From Pseudorhodobacter sp. PARRP1 (GTDB taxonomy: Bacteria; Pseudomonadota; Alphaproteobacteria; Rhodobacterales; Rhodobacteraceae): a DNA stretch of 64,000 nucleotides. Location of the stretch: NCBI GenBank assembly GCA_002256245.1, contig NKIU01000013.1, forward strand, positions 1-64,000, written 5' to 3'. A program made the translations under genes and the position numbers. Below the pieces are notes generated by a model. It was given only the letters and a program-made list of their open reading frames with translations, was not told the DNA's origin and searched no databases. Numbering within the stretch: position 1 is the first letter of the stretch; every line of letters begins with the position of its first letter. Shown piece by piece: positions 8,608-16,880 of the stretch.

Positions 8608-10315
8608 TCCGCGCGCGGATGCAGCGGTAAGCGGCGGCTTCGGCATCGGCCAGCGCGCGTTTCGGGGCCTTGCCCTCGAACACCGCCGCATAGATTTCTA
8701 CGCCCAAGATACGCTCGATCTCGACATATTCCGGCACTGGCGGGCGCGACCAGGTGTTCAACTCGTTCCGCCGCGCCATCCGGTCGATAAAGCTGACGAT
8801 GGGCGAGGATGCCAGCGCCTCGGGGTCGGCACAGACCGAAAACCGCGGCGCCACCGGAAAGCCGTTGCGGACATGCGCCTTCATCGCCTCGGGCGAGGCC
8901 ATCCACGCAATCGCGTTCAGAATCTCACGCTTGCGCTCGGGGGCGACATAGGTCGGGATCGTCAGCAAAAAGCCCCCCACCGGCGCTGTCACTTGCCGCC
9001 CCTTCAACACGGGTGGCGGCAGGTAGGCCACGCGGCGTTTGACCTTCGAGCTTAGCTCATGCTCCAGCCGCGCCGCGCGCATTGTCCAAGCATAGCTCAT
9101 CGCGGCATTGCCGGACATGAAACAGGCCAGATTGCGGTCGGCGTCAAACGATTCAATCCCCGGAGGCGAGACTTCCACCAGTTGCCGCATGAATTCCAGC
9201 GCCGCCAACCCCTCGTCGCTGTTGATCCGCAGCTTCAGATTGCGCGCGTCGAAACTGTCCAGCCAGTTTTCGGTTTTGCGCGGAATGTCGATCACCGATC
9301 CCTGCGACGAGGCCAGAAAAAACATGAACGCATGCGCAATGGTCATCCCCCGCGCGCCATTCCACGAGATGCCGTATTGCTCGCGGTCCGGGCGGTGCAG
9401 GGCGCGCGCGGCGGCGATGGTTTCATCAAAGCTGCGCGGATAAGACAGGCCTGCGGCTTCAAACAGATCGCGCCGCGCAGTCAGGATTTCGACGGTGCAA
9501 TAGATCGGGATGCCATATTGCTGACCGTTCCAGCGCCCGGTGTTCCAGACCGAGGGGTGAAAATCCAAGGGGTTGATCGGCGCTTGCGGCAACACATCCT
9601 CTAGCGAGGCGAGCAACCCCGCATCGGCAAACCGCCCCAGCCACGGCATGTTGACGGCCACCACGTCATAGGCGGTGGAAGGGTCGCTTAGCGCGACTTC
9701 AGCCTGGGCATAAAGTTCCGGCAAATGCCGCAGATCAAAGCTGCTTTTGCGACCGATATCGTTGCGGAAATCCGACCACATGTTGCGCATGCTGGCAAAG
9801 TAGTTGTCGTCATGCAGCAAAAAACGCAGATTTCGCAGGGCATTAGAGCTGATGTCGATGCCCTGCACCGGCGAGATGATATGGGCAGCAAAATACGACC
9901 CGCCAAAATAATATTCCTCGGTCTCGGTGCCAGACCTCAGGCCAAAGGTTTTGGCAAGCTGCGCCTTGACCTGCTCGGCATAGTCGATGAAATGGCCCAG
10001 AAGGTCATCGCTGGGGGCCAGAAATGTGGTTTTATGCTTGGGCCCACGCGGCACGCGGGTGATCAGGCCATCTTCGATCAGCTTGGTGATCAGCCGGTTG
10101 GCGGTGCCCCAACTGGCCTGCGACAATTCCACCAAAGTGGACAAATCGACCACGCGCTGCTGAATGTGGCTATCGACCAGTTCCAGCACGATGTTCCAGT
10201 AGGGATCGGATTTCGCCCCCGGAATGCTGGCGTCAAACGGCTGGCGTATCTTGCGCAGAAAGTCGATCACCCGGCTGAGTTCGTGATCCGATAGCTTGCC
10301 CGTGTTGCGTGTCAT
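8594..10315 (-). CDS. Cytoplasmic winged-helix/solute-binding-protein fusion, probable ligand-responsive regulator
   Basis: This 573-residue protein has no signal peptide. Residues about 44-100 form a MarR/GntR-like winged helix (VDLSTLVELSQASWGTANRL as recognition part, then LIEDGLITRVPRGP as wing). From about residue 130 to the end it resembles family 1 extracellular solute-binding proteins: a PWLGRFADAGLLASLEDVLP-type segment, a GIPIYCTVEILTARRDLFE lobe crossover and GGFLLTIPTYV near the second hinge. Binding proteins are normally exported, so this one has apparently been recruited as a sensor domain of a DNA-binding protein. It is co-transcribed with the dehydrogenase at 10333-11250 (17-base gap) and ends 15 bases from the ABC importer operon, the probable target. 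The ligand is unknown. Confidence 0.78.
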   Translation of the reverse strand: MTRNTGKLSDHELSRVIDFLRKIRQPFDASIPGAKSDPYWNIVLELVDSHIQQRVVDLSTLVELSQASWGTANRLITKLIEDGLITRVPRGPKHKTTFLAPSDDLLGHFIDYAEQVKAQLAKTFGLRSGTETEEYYFGGSYFAAHIISPVQGIDISSNALRNLRFLLHDDNYFASMRNMWSDFRNDIGRKSSFDLRHLPELYAQAEVALSDPSTAYDVVAVNMPWLGRFADAGLLASLEDVLPQAPINPLDFHPSVWNTGRWNGQQYGIPIYCTVEILTARRDLFEAAGLSYPRSFDETIAAARALHRPDREQYGISWNGARGMTIAHAFMFFLASSQGSVIDIPRKTENWLDSFDARNLKLRINSDEGLAALEFMRQLVEVSPPGIESFDADRNLACFMSGNAAMSYAWTMRAARLEHELSSKVKRRVAYLPPPVLKGRQVTAPVGGFLLTIPTYVAPERKREILNAIAWMASPEAMKAHVRNGFPVAPRFSVCADPEALASSPIVSFIDRMARRNELNTWSRPPVPEYVEIERILGVEIYAAVFEGKAPKRALADAEAAAYRCIRARTGAL

Positions 10316-10332
10316 CTGTGTCTTTCAAGCCG

Positions 10333-11250
10333 TCAGACCGGATCAGCCAGCCCCCCTGCCCCGCGCATCCAGTCGAACAGCGAAAAGAAATCCTGTTCGG
10401 AATACCCGGCGTTTGAAGCCGCAGTATATTGCTGCAAGATCATGTTGGCCACAAACATCGGCACCTGTTTGTCGCGGCCCGCTTCGGTGATCAGGGTAAA
10501 ATCCTTGATCATTTGTGTAACCGAAAACGCCGGGCTGAAATCCATCTGCGCGATCATGTCTTTCTTGTAGGCGATCAGCGGCGAGGCAACCGCGCTTTCG
10601 GTGATCACCTCCATCATCTGCGCCGGGGTCAGCCCGCCGCGTTCGCCCAGAACCAAGGCCTCGCCCAAGATCGAAGACGTTGCCCCGACCAGCGTGTTCA
10701 GCACCAGCTTCATATAGCGAGCTTCTTCCCCCGGCCCGAGGTAGAATTTGCGCACCGCCAGCAGGTCCAACAAGGGGGCGGCGGCCTCCCATGCGGCCAG
10801 ATCGCCCGATGCCAGCGCCGTCAGCTTGCCCGCACGCGCCAGCGTCGTGCTGCCGGAAATTGGGCAGCGCAGATAGGCCACGCCGCGCCGCGCCAGCGTG
10901 CGCGCGACACGCTCTGACAGGTGCGGCGAGACCGTGCTCATCTCGACCACAACGCTGCCGGCGCCGATCTGGGCAGCAAACCCGCCCGCGTCAGCAGAAT
11001 CGTCAATCAACCCGGCAAGCACGGCATCGTTGGGGATGGTGATGAACACCAGACCGCAGCGTGCGGCCACATCACCCGCCGCCGCGCACACCTCGGCCCC
11101 GCGCGCCACCAGACTGGCGCGGTTCTCTGCAACCGGGTCGCAGATGATCAGCCGATGCCCGGCCTCGATCAGCCGGGTGGCCATCGGATTGCCCATCTTG
11201 CCAACACCGATCCAGCCGATTTGGTCGGGGTTTGTCATAGGTTCTGTCAC
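10333..11250 (-). CDS. NAD(P)-dependent 3-hydroxyisobutyrate dehydrogenase-family oxidoreductase
   Basis: The protein is about 305 residues. The N-terminal Rossmann motif is GWIGVGKMGNPMATRL, the substrate loop is RCPISGSTTLARAG, and the second domain starts around YMKLVLNTLVGATSS with the catalytic Lys. Family members oxidise beta-hydroxy acids such as 3-hydroxyisobutyrate, tartronate semialdehyde precursors or D-glycerate. GTG at 11250 is preferred because CGGAGACC precedes it; ATG at 11238 is the alternative. It heads a minus-strand operon with the helix-fused binding protein and is divergent from the alcohol dehydrogenase at 11441. The substrate probably derives from the imported compound, but that is inference. 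Confidence 0.82.
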   Translation of the reverse strand: MTEPMTNPDQIGWIGVGKMGNPMATRLIEAGHRLIICDPVAENRASLVARGAEVCAAAGDVAARCGLVFITIPNDAVLAGLIDDSADAGGFAAQIGAGSVVVEMSTVSPHLSERVARTLARRGVAYLRCPISGSTTLARAGKLTALASGDLAAWEAAAPLLDLLAVRKFYLGPGEEARYMKLVLNTLVGATSSILGEALVLGERGGLTPAQMMEVITESAVASPLIAYKKDMIAQMDFSPAFSVTQMIKDFTLITEAGRDKQVPMFVANMILQQYTAASNAGYSEQDFFSLFDWMRGAGGLADPV

Positions 11251-11440
11251 AACGGTCTCCGAAACATGATGCGCCCCGGTGACGTTAGCCCGCCTGCGCC
11301 CCCATACTTTCGACAGAATCATCCGGAATGGATAAATACCCGCGCCGCTTGGCCTGCGGGCTTTGCTAAACAGAGCCACGCCATGCAGCTTTTGTGCAAC
11401 CATGGCGAATGTCTTTGCCGAAAAGACCCGAGAGGATGAT
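11251..11440. promoter_or_regulatory. Divergent promoter region
   Basis: These 190 bases separate the minus-strand dehydrogenase-regulator operon from the plus-strand alcohol dehydrogenase/hydroxyquinol operon. They must hold at least two promoters and are the most likely binding site of the winged-helix/binding-protein fusion. No clear sigma-70 box or palindrome stood out. The end carries the SD-like AGAGGA at 11431-11436 before ATG 11441. Confidence 0.45.
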
Positions 11441-12508
11441 ATGAGAGCTGTCCGTTTTCACGCCGCCCGCGATATCCGGATTGAGGATATCGCACCGCCG
11501 TCCGACACCCTGCTGCCCGATGATGTGCTGATCGAGCCGTTTGTGACCGGCATCTGCGGCACTGATCTGCATGAATACATCGCAGGCCCGATTGTCACCC
11601 CGCAACAGCCGCACATCTATACGGGTGCCACCAATCCGCAGATTCTGGGGCATGAGTTTTCGGCGCGGGTGAAGAAAGTAGGCTCCGCTGTCAGCCATGT
11701 GAAAGCTGGCGACCGGATATCGGTGCAGCCGCTGCTGTTTCCGCGCGACGATTACTTCGGCAAGCGCGGCCTTTATCATCTCTCGCCCAAAATGGGCTGC
11801 GTCGGGCTGTCTTGGGCTTGGGGCGGTATGGCCGAACAGGCGGTGATCAAGGATTACAACGCGCAGGCCATCCCGGACAATCTGACGGACGAACAGGGTG
11901 CGATGATCGAACCCGCCGCCGTGGCGATGTATGGCGTTGATCGCGGCGGTGTGGCGGCAGGCTCTACTGTGCTGGTGTCGGGCGCCGGGCCGATTGGCGC
12001 GCTGACCGTGCTTGCGGCCAAGGCGGCAGGGGCTTCGGTGATCATCGTGTCAGAACCCAACCCGAACCGCCGCCGCATCATCGCGGAAATCGCACCCTAT
12101 GCCATTGTTGTTGATCCAAAAACCCAAAACCTGCTGGAAGTGGTCCGCGATGTCACCGAGGAAGGCGTCGGCGTCGATGTGGCGCTGGAATGTGTCGGCA
12201 TGGAAGCCTCGCTGAACGCCTGCGTCGATGCGGTGCGGCGTGCGGGTAAGGTGGTGCAGGTGGGTCTGCACATCAAACGCGCCAGCATTGATGCGATGCA
12301 ATGGGCGCTGAAAGACATCACCGTTGAGGCCACATGGTGCTATCCAGTGCAGGTCTGGCCGCGCATCGCCCGCCTGATCGCCTCTGGCGCGTTCCCGGTG
12401 GAAAAGGTGATCACAGCGCGGATTGATGCGGCGGATGTGGTCGCCAAAGGATTTGAGGCCTTGCTGGACCCATCGGGCCAACACCTGAAAATCCTTGTGC
12501 GCACCTGA
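11441..12508 (+). CDS. Zinc-binding alcohol dehydrogenase, butanediol dehydrogenase-like
   Basis: This 355-residue MDR enzyme has catalytic zinc ligands C39 (GICGTDLHEY), H71-E72 (GHEF) and E157 (IEP) and cofactor fold VSGAGPIGALTVLAA. The long insertion before the active-site glycine and the GTDLHEY context resemble (R,R)-butanediol/sorbitol dehydrogenases. The structural-zinc cysteines are missing; only C120 is found in that lobe. The ATG with AGAGGA upstream was chosen over an upstream in-frame start at 11363. It opens the operon that continues with maleylacetate reductase, so it may oxidise an alcohol upstream of the aromatic intermediate; the actual substrate is not known. Confidence 0.85.
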   Translation: MRAVRFHAARDIRIEDIAPPSDTLLPDDVLIEPFVTGICGTDLHEYIAGPIVTPQQPHIYTGATNPQILGHEFSARVKKVGSAVSHVKAGDRISVQPLLFPRDDYFGKRGLYHLSPKMGCVGLSWAWGGMAEQAVIKDYNAQAIPDNLTDEQGAMIEPAAVAMYGVDRGGVAAGSTVLVSGAGPIGALTVLAAKAAGASVIIVSEPNPNRRRIIAEIAPYAIVVDPKTQNLLEVVRDVTEEGVGVDVALECVGMEASLNACVDAVRRAGKVVQVGLHIKRASIDAMQWALKDITVEATWCYPVQVWPRIARLIASGAFPVEKVITARIDAADVVAKGFEALLDPSGQHLKILVRT

Positions 12509-12518
12509 CATGAGCTTC

Positions 12519-12573
12519 GCCCTTCATCTTGGCAAAAATACTCCACGGGGGTGCGGGGGTGTGAAACCCCCGC
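12519..12573. repeat. Intergenic element with GC hairpin, Rhodobacterales-type
   Basis: The sequence starts GCCCTTCATCTTGGCAAAAA and continues TACTCC plus G-runs. It ends in a perfect 8-bp hairpin, GCGGGGGT (12553-12560) with ACCCCCGC (12566-12573), loop GTGAA. From memory, CTTCATCTTGGCAAAAATAC next to G-rich hairpins recurs between genes in Rhodobacter and Roseobacter genomes. Only one copy is in this window, so repetition is not shown here. It lies inside the operon, between alcohol dehydrogenase and maleylacetate reductase, and could attenuate transcription. Confidence 0.5.
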
Positions 12574-12610
12574 TTTGCCACACACTCGCCCTTTGACAAT
12601 CGGAACATCC

Positions 12611-13690
12611 ATGACCGCCTCGCTGTTTCAACCGGAATTTGCTTATGCTTCCGCCCCGCAGCGCGTGGTGTTCGGGCCGGGCGCGGAAGGTAGGGTTGCG
12701 GCAGAGCTTGCGGCACTGAACTGCACCCGCGCTTTGGTCCTGACGACGCCGCAGCAAGAAAACGTGGGGCGTAAGCTGCTGGCAACGCTAGGTAATCTAA
12801 GCGCTGGCCACTTCGCCGGGGCCACGATGCACACGCCAGTTGACGTGACCGAGACCGCACTTTTGGCACTTCACGCGATGCGCGCCGATTGTTTGGTCGC
12901 CATCGGCGGCGGCTCGACCACCGGGCTGTCCAAAGCCTTGGCCCTGCGCACCGGCCTGCCGCAGATCGTCATTCCTACCTCGTTCGCAGGCTCTGAAGCC
13001 ACGCCAATTCTGGGCCAGACCGAGGCTGGCAAAAAGACCACCCTCAGCGATCCGCGGGTGCGCCCGACGGTGATCCTCTACGACGTGGCGCTGGTTCGCA
13101 CCTTGCCGCCGCATCTGGTCGTCTCCAGCGGCATGAACGCCATCGCCCACGCGGTTGAGGGGCTCTATGCCCGGGATCGCAACCCGATTTCCTCCCTGAT
13201 GGCGCTGGAGGGTATCCGCGCGCTGGCCTCGGCCTTGCCCAACCTTGCCAGCGGCACGGGCCAAGACCGCGACTGGGGCGAGGCTTTGTACGGCGCATGG
13301 TTGTGCGGCACCGTGCTGGGGCAAGTCGGCATGGCTCTGCATCACAAACTTTGTCACGCCTTGGGCGGCGGCTTCAATCTGCCGCATGCCGAAACCCATG
13401 CGGTGATCCTGCCGCATGCCGTCGCCTATACCGAAACCGCCGTCCCGGATCTGCTGCGCCCAGTGGCGCAGATTTTCGGCACCGCCACCGCGCATCAGGG
13501 CCTGTCCGACTTCGCCCGCCAGATCGGCGCACCCATCAGCCTTGCTGCCTTGGGTCTGACCGCCGCCGACCTGCCCCGCGCGCTTGATCTGGCCACTGCC
13601 AATCCGTACTGGAACCCCCGCCCGATCACGCGCGACGCACTGGCGCCCCTGTTGGCCCGCGCGCTGGCGGGCGATGCCGCGCAACCTTGA
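12611..13690 (+). CDS. Maleylacetate reductase (iron-containing alcohol dehydrogenase fold)
   Basis: The 359-residue protein reduces maleylacetate to 3-oxoadipate with NAD(P)H. It shows the cofactor segment VAIGGGSTTGLSKALA, the family-typical PTSFAGSEATPILGQTEAG stretch that separates maleylacetate reductases from ordinary group III alcohol dehydrogenases, and His-rich metal/active-site regions GMNAIAHAVEGLY and HHKLCHALGGGFNLPHAETH. Length matches characterised enzymes (350-360). ATG 12611 follows the GC hairpin by 37 bases. It is followed after ten bases by hydroxyquinol 1,2-dioxygenase, whose product is maleylacetate, so the pair makes a coherent lower pathway. Confidence 0.93.
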   Translation: MTASLFQPEFAYASAPQRVVFGPGAEGRVAAELAALNCTRALVLTTPQQENVGRKLLATLGNLSAGHFAGATMHTPVDVTETALLALHAMRADCLVAIGGGSTTGLSKALALRTGLPQIVIPTSFAGSEATPILGQTEAGKKTTLSDPRVRPTVILYDVALVRTLPPHLVVSSGMNAIAHAVEGLYARDRNPISSLMALEGIRALASALPNLASGTGQDRDWGEALYGAWLCGTVLGQVGMALHHKLCHALGGGFNLPHAETHAVILPHAVAYTETAVPDLLRPVAQIFGTATAHQGLSDFARQIGAPISLAALGLTAADLPRALDLATANPYWNPRPITRDALAPLLARALAGDAAQP

Positions 13691-13700
13691 AAAGGCCTCG

Positions 13701-14552
13701 ATGATGACCCAGAGCCCCGGTACATTCAGCGAAACCAACTCAGCCGAGGTGGTTAGCGCCCGCCACGCCGCCTGCCCCAATGCCCGACTGGCAACGGTGA
13801 TGACAGCCCTGATCCGTCACCTGCATAATTTCGCCAAAGAGGTGCATCTGACCCAAGACGAATGGGGCCTTGCGGTCGATTTCCTGACCAAGACCGGGCA
13901 AATCAGCTCGGCCCAGCGGCAAGAGTTCATCCTTTTGTCCGACGCTTTGGGCTTTTCCATGCTGGTCGATGCGATCAACAACCGCAGACCCGCAGGGGCG
14001 ACCGAAAACACCGTGTTCGGCCCGTTTCATGTCGCAGACGCGCCAAGGCGGCAGATGGGCGACAGCATATGTCTGGACGGCAAGGGCGAATCCTGCCTGT
14101 TTGAAGGCCGGGTGCTGGATCTTGACGGCCAGCCGATCGGCGGCGCCACGGTTGATGTCTGGTCTGACAACGCCGATGGCTTTTACGACGTGCAACAGCC
14201 GGGCATCCAACCCCCCGGCAACAATCGCGGGGTGTTTGTCACAGGCGCAGATGGCCGCTACGGCTTTGTCGGCATCAAACCCGTCAGCTACCCGATCCCG
14301 GATGACGGCCCGGTCGGCCAGATGCTGGCCCATCTTGGCCGCCACCCCTACCGCCCGGCGCATATGCACTACCTTGTCACCGCCCCCGGTTTTCAGCGGC
14401 TTGTCACCCATACCTTTGTCGGCGGTGACGAATACCTCACATCAGACGCAGTGTTCGGCGTGAAAGCTTCGCTGATCGCACCCTATCAACGCCTTCAGGG
14501 CCAAGCGACCCAATGGCACGCGCCGTTCGATTTCGTTCTGGCCCCGACATAG
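13701..14552 (+). CDS. Hydroxyquinol 1,2-dioxygenase (intradiol)
   Basis: This 283-residue intradiol dioxygenase cleaves 1,2,4-trihydroxybenzene to maleylacetate with non-haem Fe(III). The N-terminal helical dimerisation domain (about residues 20-110, with LTQDEWGLAVDFLTKTGQ) is the one found in catechol and hydroxyquinol dioxygenases. The catalytic barrel has NADGFYDVQQPG with the first Tyr ligand and HPYRPAHMHYLV with the second Tyr and the two His ligands. Pairing with maleylacetate reductase favours hydroxyquinol over catechol. ATG 13701 is followed at once by ATG 13704, and either may be used. No ring hydroxylase is encoded nearby, so hydroxyquinol must come from elsewhere or from a non-aromatic precursor. 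Confidence 0.92.
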   Translation: MMTQSPGTFSETNSAEVVSARHAACPNARLATVMTALIRHLHNFAKEVHLTQDEWGLAVDFLTKTGQISSAQRQEFILLSDALGFSMLVDAINNRRPAGATENTVFGPFHVADAPRRQMGDSICLDGKGESCLFEGRVLDLDGQPIGGATVDVWSDNADGFYDVQQPGIQPPGNNRGVFVTGADGRYGFVGIKPVSYPIPDDGPVGQMLAHLGRHPYRPAHMHYLVTAPGFQRLVTHTFVGGDEYLTSDAVFGVKASLIAPYQRLQGQATQWHAPFDFVLAPT

Positions 14553-14557
14553 CCGCA

Positions 14558-14890
14558 ATGCCAAACGTGAAAATCTTTGTCGATGAGACGCTGCTGCCCA
14601 CCTGCCGCGCAACGTTGACTGCCGCACTCCCATCCTTGCGCGCGATCCTCTGTGCCAGATTGAACGTGCCAGTGCCCGCGTGCCAATTCGCGGTTTTGTC
14701 GGTCATCGCCATGCCGGACCTGCCGCGCGTCAATGTTGAAATCCACCTGATGCCAAATCCCGATCGCACCCGCGAAAGTGTCACCACTTTGGCCGCACTG
14801 GTTCAGGCACTGATTGGCACAGCCACCGCCAGCCATACCGCTGTCCGCATCACCTCGCTTGATCCGCAAACCTATGTTGCGCTGAAATAG
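14558..14890 (+). CDS. Small tautomerase-like protein
   Basis: This 110-residue protein starts MPNVKIFVDETLLP. The exposed Pro2 and the following strand pattern fit the tautomerase superfamily (4-oxalocrotonate tautomerase/CHMI/macrophage-inhibitory-factor folds), and a second strand at NVEIHLMPNP would be the half-repeat. The length is that of the longer, two-repeat members. It lies five bases after the dioxygenase and 41 before the BKACE gene, so it belongs to the operon and may interconvert keto/enol or double-bond isomers of maleylacetate or 3-oxoadipate. Assignment is by pattern only; no catalytic residue other than Pro2 can be proposed. Confidence 0.55.
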   Translation: MPNVKIFVDETLLPTCRATLTAALPSLRAILCARLNVPVPACQFAVLSVIAMPDLPRVNVEIHLMPNPDRTRESVTTLAALVQALIGTATASHTAVRITSLDPQTYVALK

Positions 14891-14931
14891 CGCCTCTCGC
14901 AGCGCTTTACCCCAAAGGCCCGATAGAACCC

Positions 14932-15756
14932 ATGACAACCCCCTGCATCATCTGCGTCGCCATCACCGGATCGCTGCCGACCAAGGCCAACAACCCCGCG
15001 GTGCCCATCGCCATCGCCGAGCAGATCGAAAGCACCCACGAAGCGTTTGAGGCTGGGGCCAGCATCGCCCATTGCCACGTCCGCGATGAGAGCGGCAAAC
15101 CCACATCCGACCCTGAACGCTTTGCCCGGTTGAAAGAGGGGATTGAAACGCATTGCCCTGGCATGATCGTGCAGCTTTCCACGGGCGGACGCTCGGGTGC
15201 AGGGCAGGCGCGAGGGGGGATGTTGCCGCTGCGCCCCGAGATGGCCTCGCTTTCGGTGGGCTCGAACAACTTTCCGACCCGCGTTTACGAAAATCCGCCC
15301 GATCTGGTCGATTGGTTGGCGTCCGAGATGCAACGCTACGGCGTGAAGCCCGAGATTGAAGCGTTTGATCTCAGTCACATTGTGCAAGCCGCCGCGATGC
15401 AGCGCGATGGACGTTTGATCGGGCCGCTGTATGTGCAATTCGTGATGGGGGTGAAGAACGCGATGCCCGCTGACGAGGCTATTTTCGATTTTTATATCAA
15501 AACCTTGCAGAGATTGTCCCCCGATGCGTTGTGGTGTGCGGCAGGGATCGGCGGCGCGCAGCTTTTGATCAATGAATGGGCGATCAAAAAGGGCGGCCAC
15601 ACCCGCACCGGGCTGGAGGACAACGTGCGGCTGGACCGTGATCGTCTTGCACCGTCCAACGCGGCCCTTGTCCGCCGCGCTGCCGCGCTGTGTGAGAAAT
15701 ATGAACGCCCGGTCGCAACTTGGAAGCAAGCGCGCAGGTTGCTGGGCCTGATTTGA
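14932..15756 (+). CDS. BKACE-family beta-keto acid cleavage enzyme (DUF849)
   Basis: This 274-residue TIM-barrel enzyme belongs to the beta-keto acid cleavage family, which uses acetyl-CoA and a beta-keto acid to give acetoacetate and a new acyl-CoA. Seen in the sequence are the zinc motif HCHVRD (residues 47-52), the GGRSGAGQARGG loop, the SVGSNNFP strand and the C-terminal HTRTGLEDN with the metal-binding Glu and catalytic Asp. It ends the operon with hydroxyquinol dioxygenase and maleylacetate reductase, whose product 3-oxoadipate is a beta-keto acid. Cleavage would give succinyl-CoA plus acetoacetate and bypass the CoA transferase and thiolase. The family is certain; the substrate is inferred from context. 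Confidence 0.9.
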   Translation: MTTPCIICVAITGSLPTKANNPAVPIAIAEQIESTHEAFEAGASIAHCHVRDESGKPTSDPERFARLKEGIETHCPGMIVQLSTGGRSGAGQARGGMLPLRPEMASLSVGSNNFPTRVYENPPDLVDWLASEMQRYGVKPEIEAFDLSHIVQAAAMQRDGRLIGPLYVQFVMGVKNAMPADEAIFDFYIKTLQRLSPDALWCAAGIGGAQLLINEWAIKKGGHTRTGLEDNVRLDRDRLAPSNAALVRRAAALCEKYERPVATWKQARRLLGLI

Positions 15757-16123
15757 TTTCCAGTCTCGGCCATGATCAGCGGCTCTGGCCTTCAGCTCGA
15801 CAAATTGCCTTCGTTATATTTTAGGATTTGGTATCGGTCGCTATGATCGCGCGTCGGCATGATGTATTTTCGCTGCGCCCGCGGTGCGACGCCGTCGAAG
15901 CCTTTCTAGGCATGACATTCAAGAGTGCCGCCCCTACGCTTTGACACTTTCTGAAGGCGTTGATCTCTAATGAATCCGCGCCCGGTGTGAAATGCATGGG
16001 TCGGCCCTAAGCCGCCAGTCAAAGTCCCTGAAGAGTTGCCCGGCGGCGCCGCCAAAAGGGCCATCCGCCGCGCATGATGTTGGGCAATGTTGTCGCCCAA
16101 AATAGAGCCTCGGTTGGCAAAGG
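15757..16123. other. Gene-free stretch with the left end of a duplicated segment
   Basis: No supported gene is present. Bases 16001-16123 are the downstream flank of the aldo/keto reductase remnant and match 60432-60554 with few changes. The remaining 240 bases (15757-16000) show no recognised ORF or clear terminator and probably represent decayed DNA at the rearrangement junction. Confidence 0.5.
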
Positions 16124-16802
16124 TCAGCGCCGCTCGGCCCGCGCGCTGACCTCATGGTTACCATAGACCATCCGGCGGATCCCTGACTGGGCCAACGACG
16201 CAGAGAATCCCATATGTGGGGCAGAGACTGCATCGAGCCGGGCCATCTGATCAGGGCTGAGGCTGATCTCAACAGCTGCAAGGTTGCTCGACAATTGTGC
16301 AAGGCTCTTGGCGCCCACTGGGGTTGAGGTCACGCCGGACCGTGCCAAAACCCAGGCCAGAGCCACCTGCCCGGGTGGCCGTTCCAATTCCGCCGCAACC
16401 TCGCTGAGCGTGGCCAGAATCTCCCAGTTTTGGTCACTGAACTTGCTGGTGCCGAACGGATTAGGCCCGCTCAGCCGCCCGGTGCCAGTGGTATCTTCGC
16501 GTTTGTATTTCCCGGTCAGAAATCGGCCCGCCAAAGGGTTCCAAGGCATTATGGCCATGCCCGCCTCTGCCGCGACCGGAAAGTGCTCCGCCTCGACATC
16601 ACGGGCGACGAGCGAGTATTCCAACTGCATGGCGATCGGCCCCGGGATGCGCCGTTCTGCGGCGATGGTGGCGGCCTTCATTGCGACCCAGGCTGTCATG
16701 TCGGAAAAGGCATAGTGGCGGATCTTTCCCACTCTCACGAGGTCGCCCAATGTTTGCACGATCTGTTCTATGGGGGTCACACCGTCCCAGATATGCATCC
16801 AG
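16001..16802. repeat. 802-bp direct repeat, copy 1 (aldo/keto reductase 3' part)
   Basis: This segment matches 60432-61233 over the same length with only scattered substitutions and, as far as I can see, no gaps. It includes the last two thirds of an aldo/keto reductase gene plus 123 bases downstream. Homology stops abruptly at the right edge (after CATCCAG) and at the left edge (before TCGGC). Both copies have the same orientation, about 44.4 kb apart. Confidence 0.9.
16124..16802 (-). pseudogene. 5'-truncated aldo/keto reductase remnant
   Basis: The frame encodes about 226 C-terminal residues that are about 95% identical to the intact enzyme at 60555-61628 (around a dozen differences). It lacks the first third of the barrel, including the cofactor-site strand and the catalytic Asp, Tyr and Lys; only the WMHIWD segment with the catalytic His remains. 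An ATG at 16825 created by the joined DNA could in theory start an eight-residue leader in frame, but the product could not be active. It is interpreted as a duplicated, decayed copy that lies downstream of the peptide-transport operon. Confidence 0.85.
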
Positions 16803-16880
16803 AAAACCGATGTAGGGGGAGCCATCAGAATAACTTGGGCATCATCACAAGCATATCAGCCGCCATTTGTGGCGCTTGTA

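Noticed and set aside
12553-12573. Hairpin read as an operon-ending terminator
   Set aside because: Only TTTGCC follows, and the next gene lies 37 bases on in the same direction and the same pathway; attenuation is at most possible.
16124-16825. Treating the truncated aldo/keto reductase as a working gene
   Set aside because: It starts with residues from unrelated joined DNA and lacks the cofactor strand and the catalytic Asp, Tyr and Lys.
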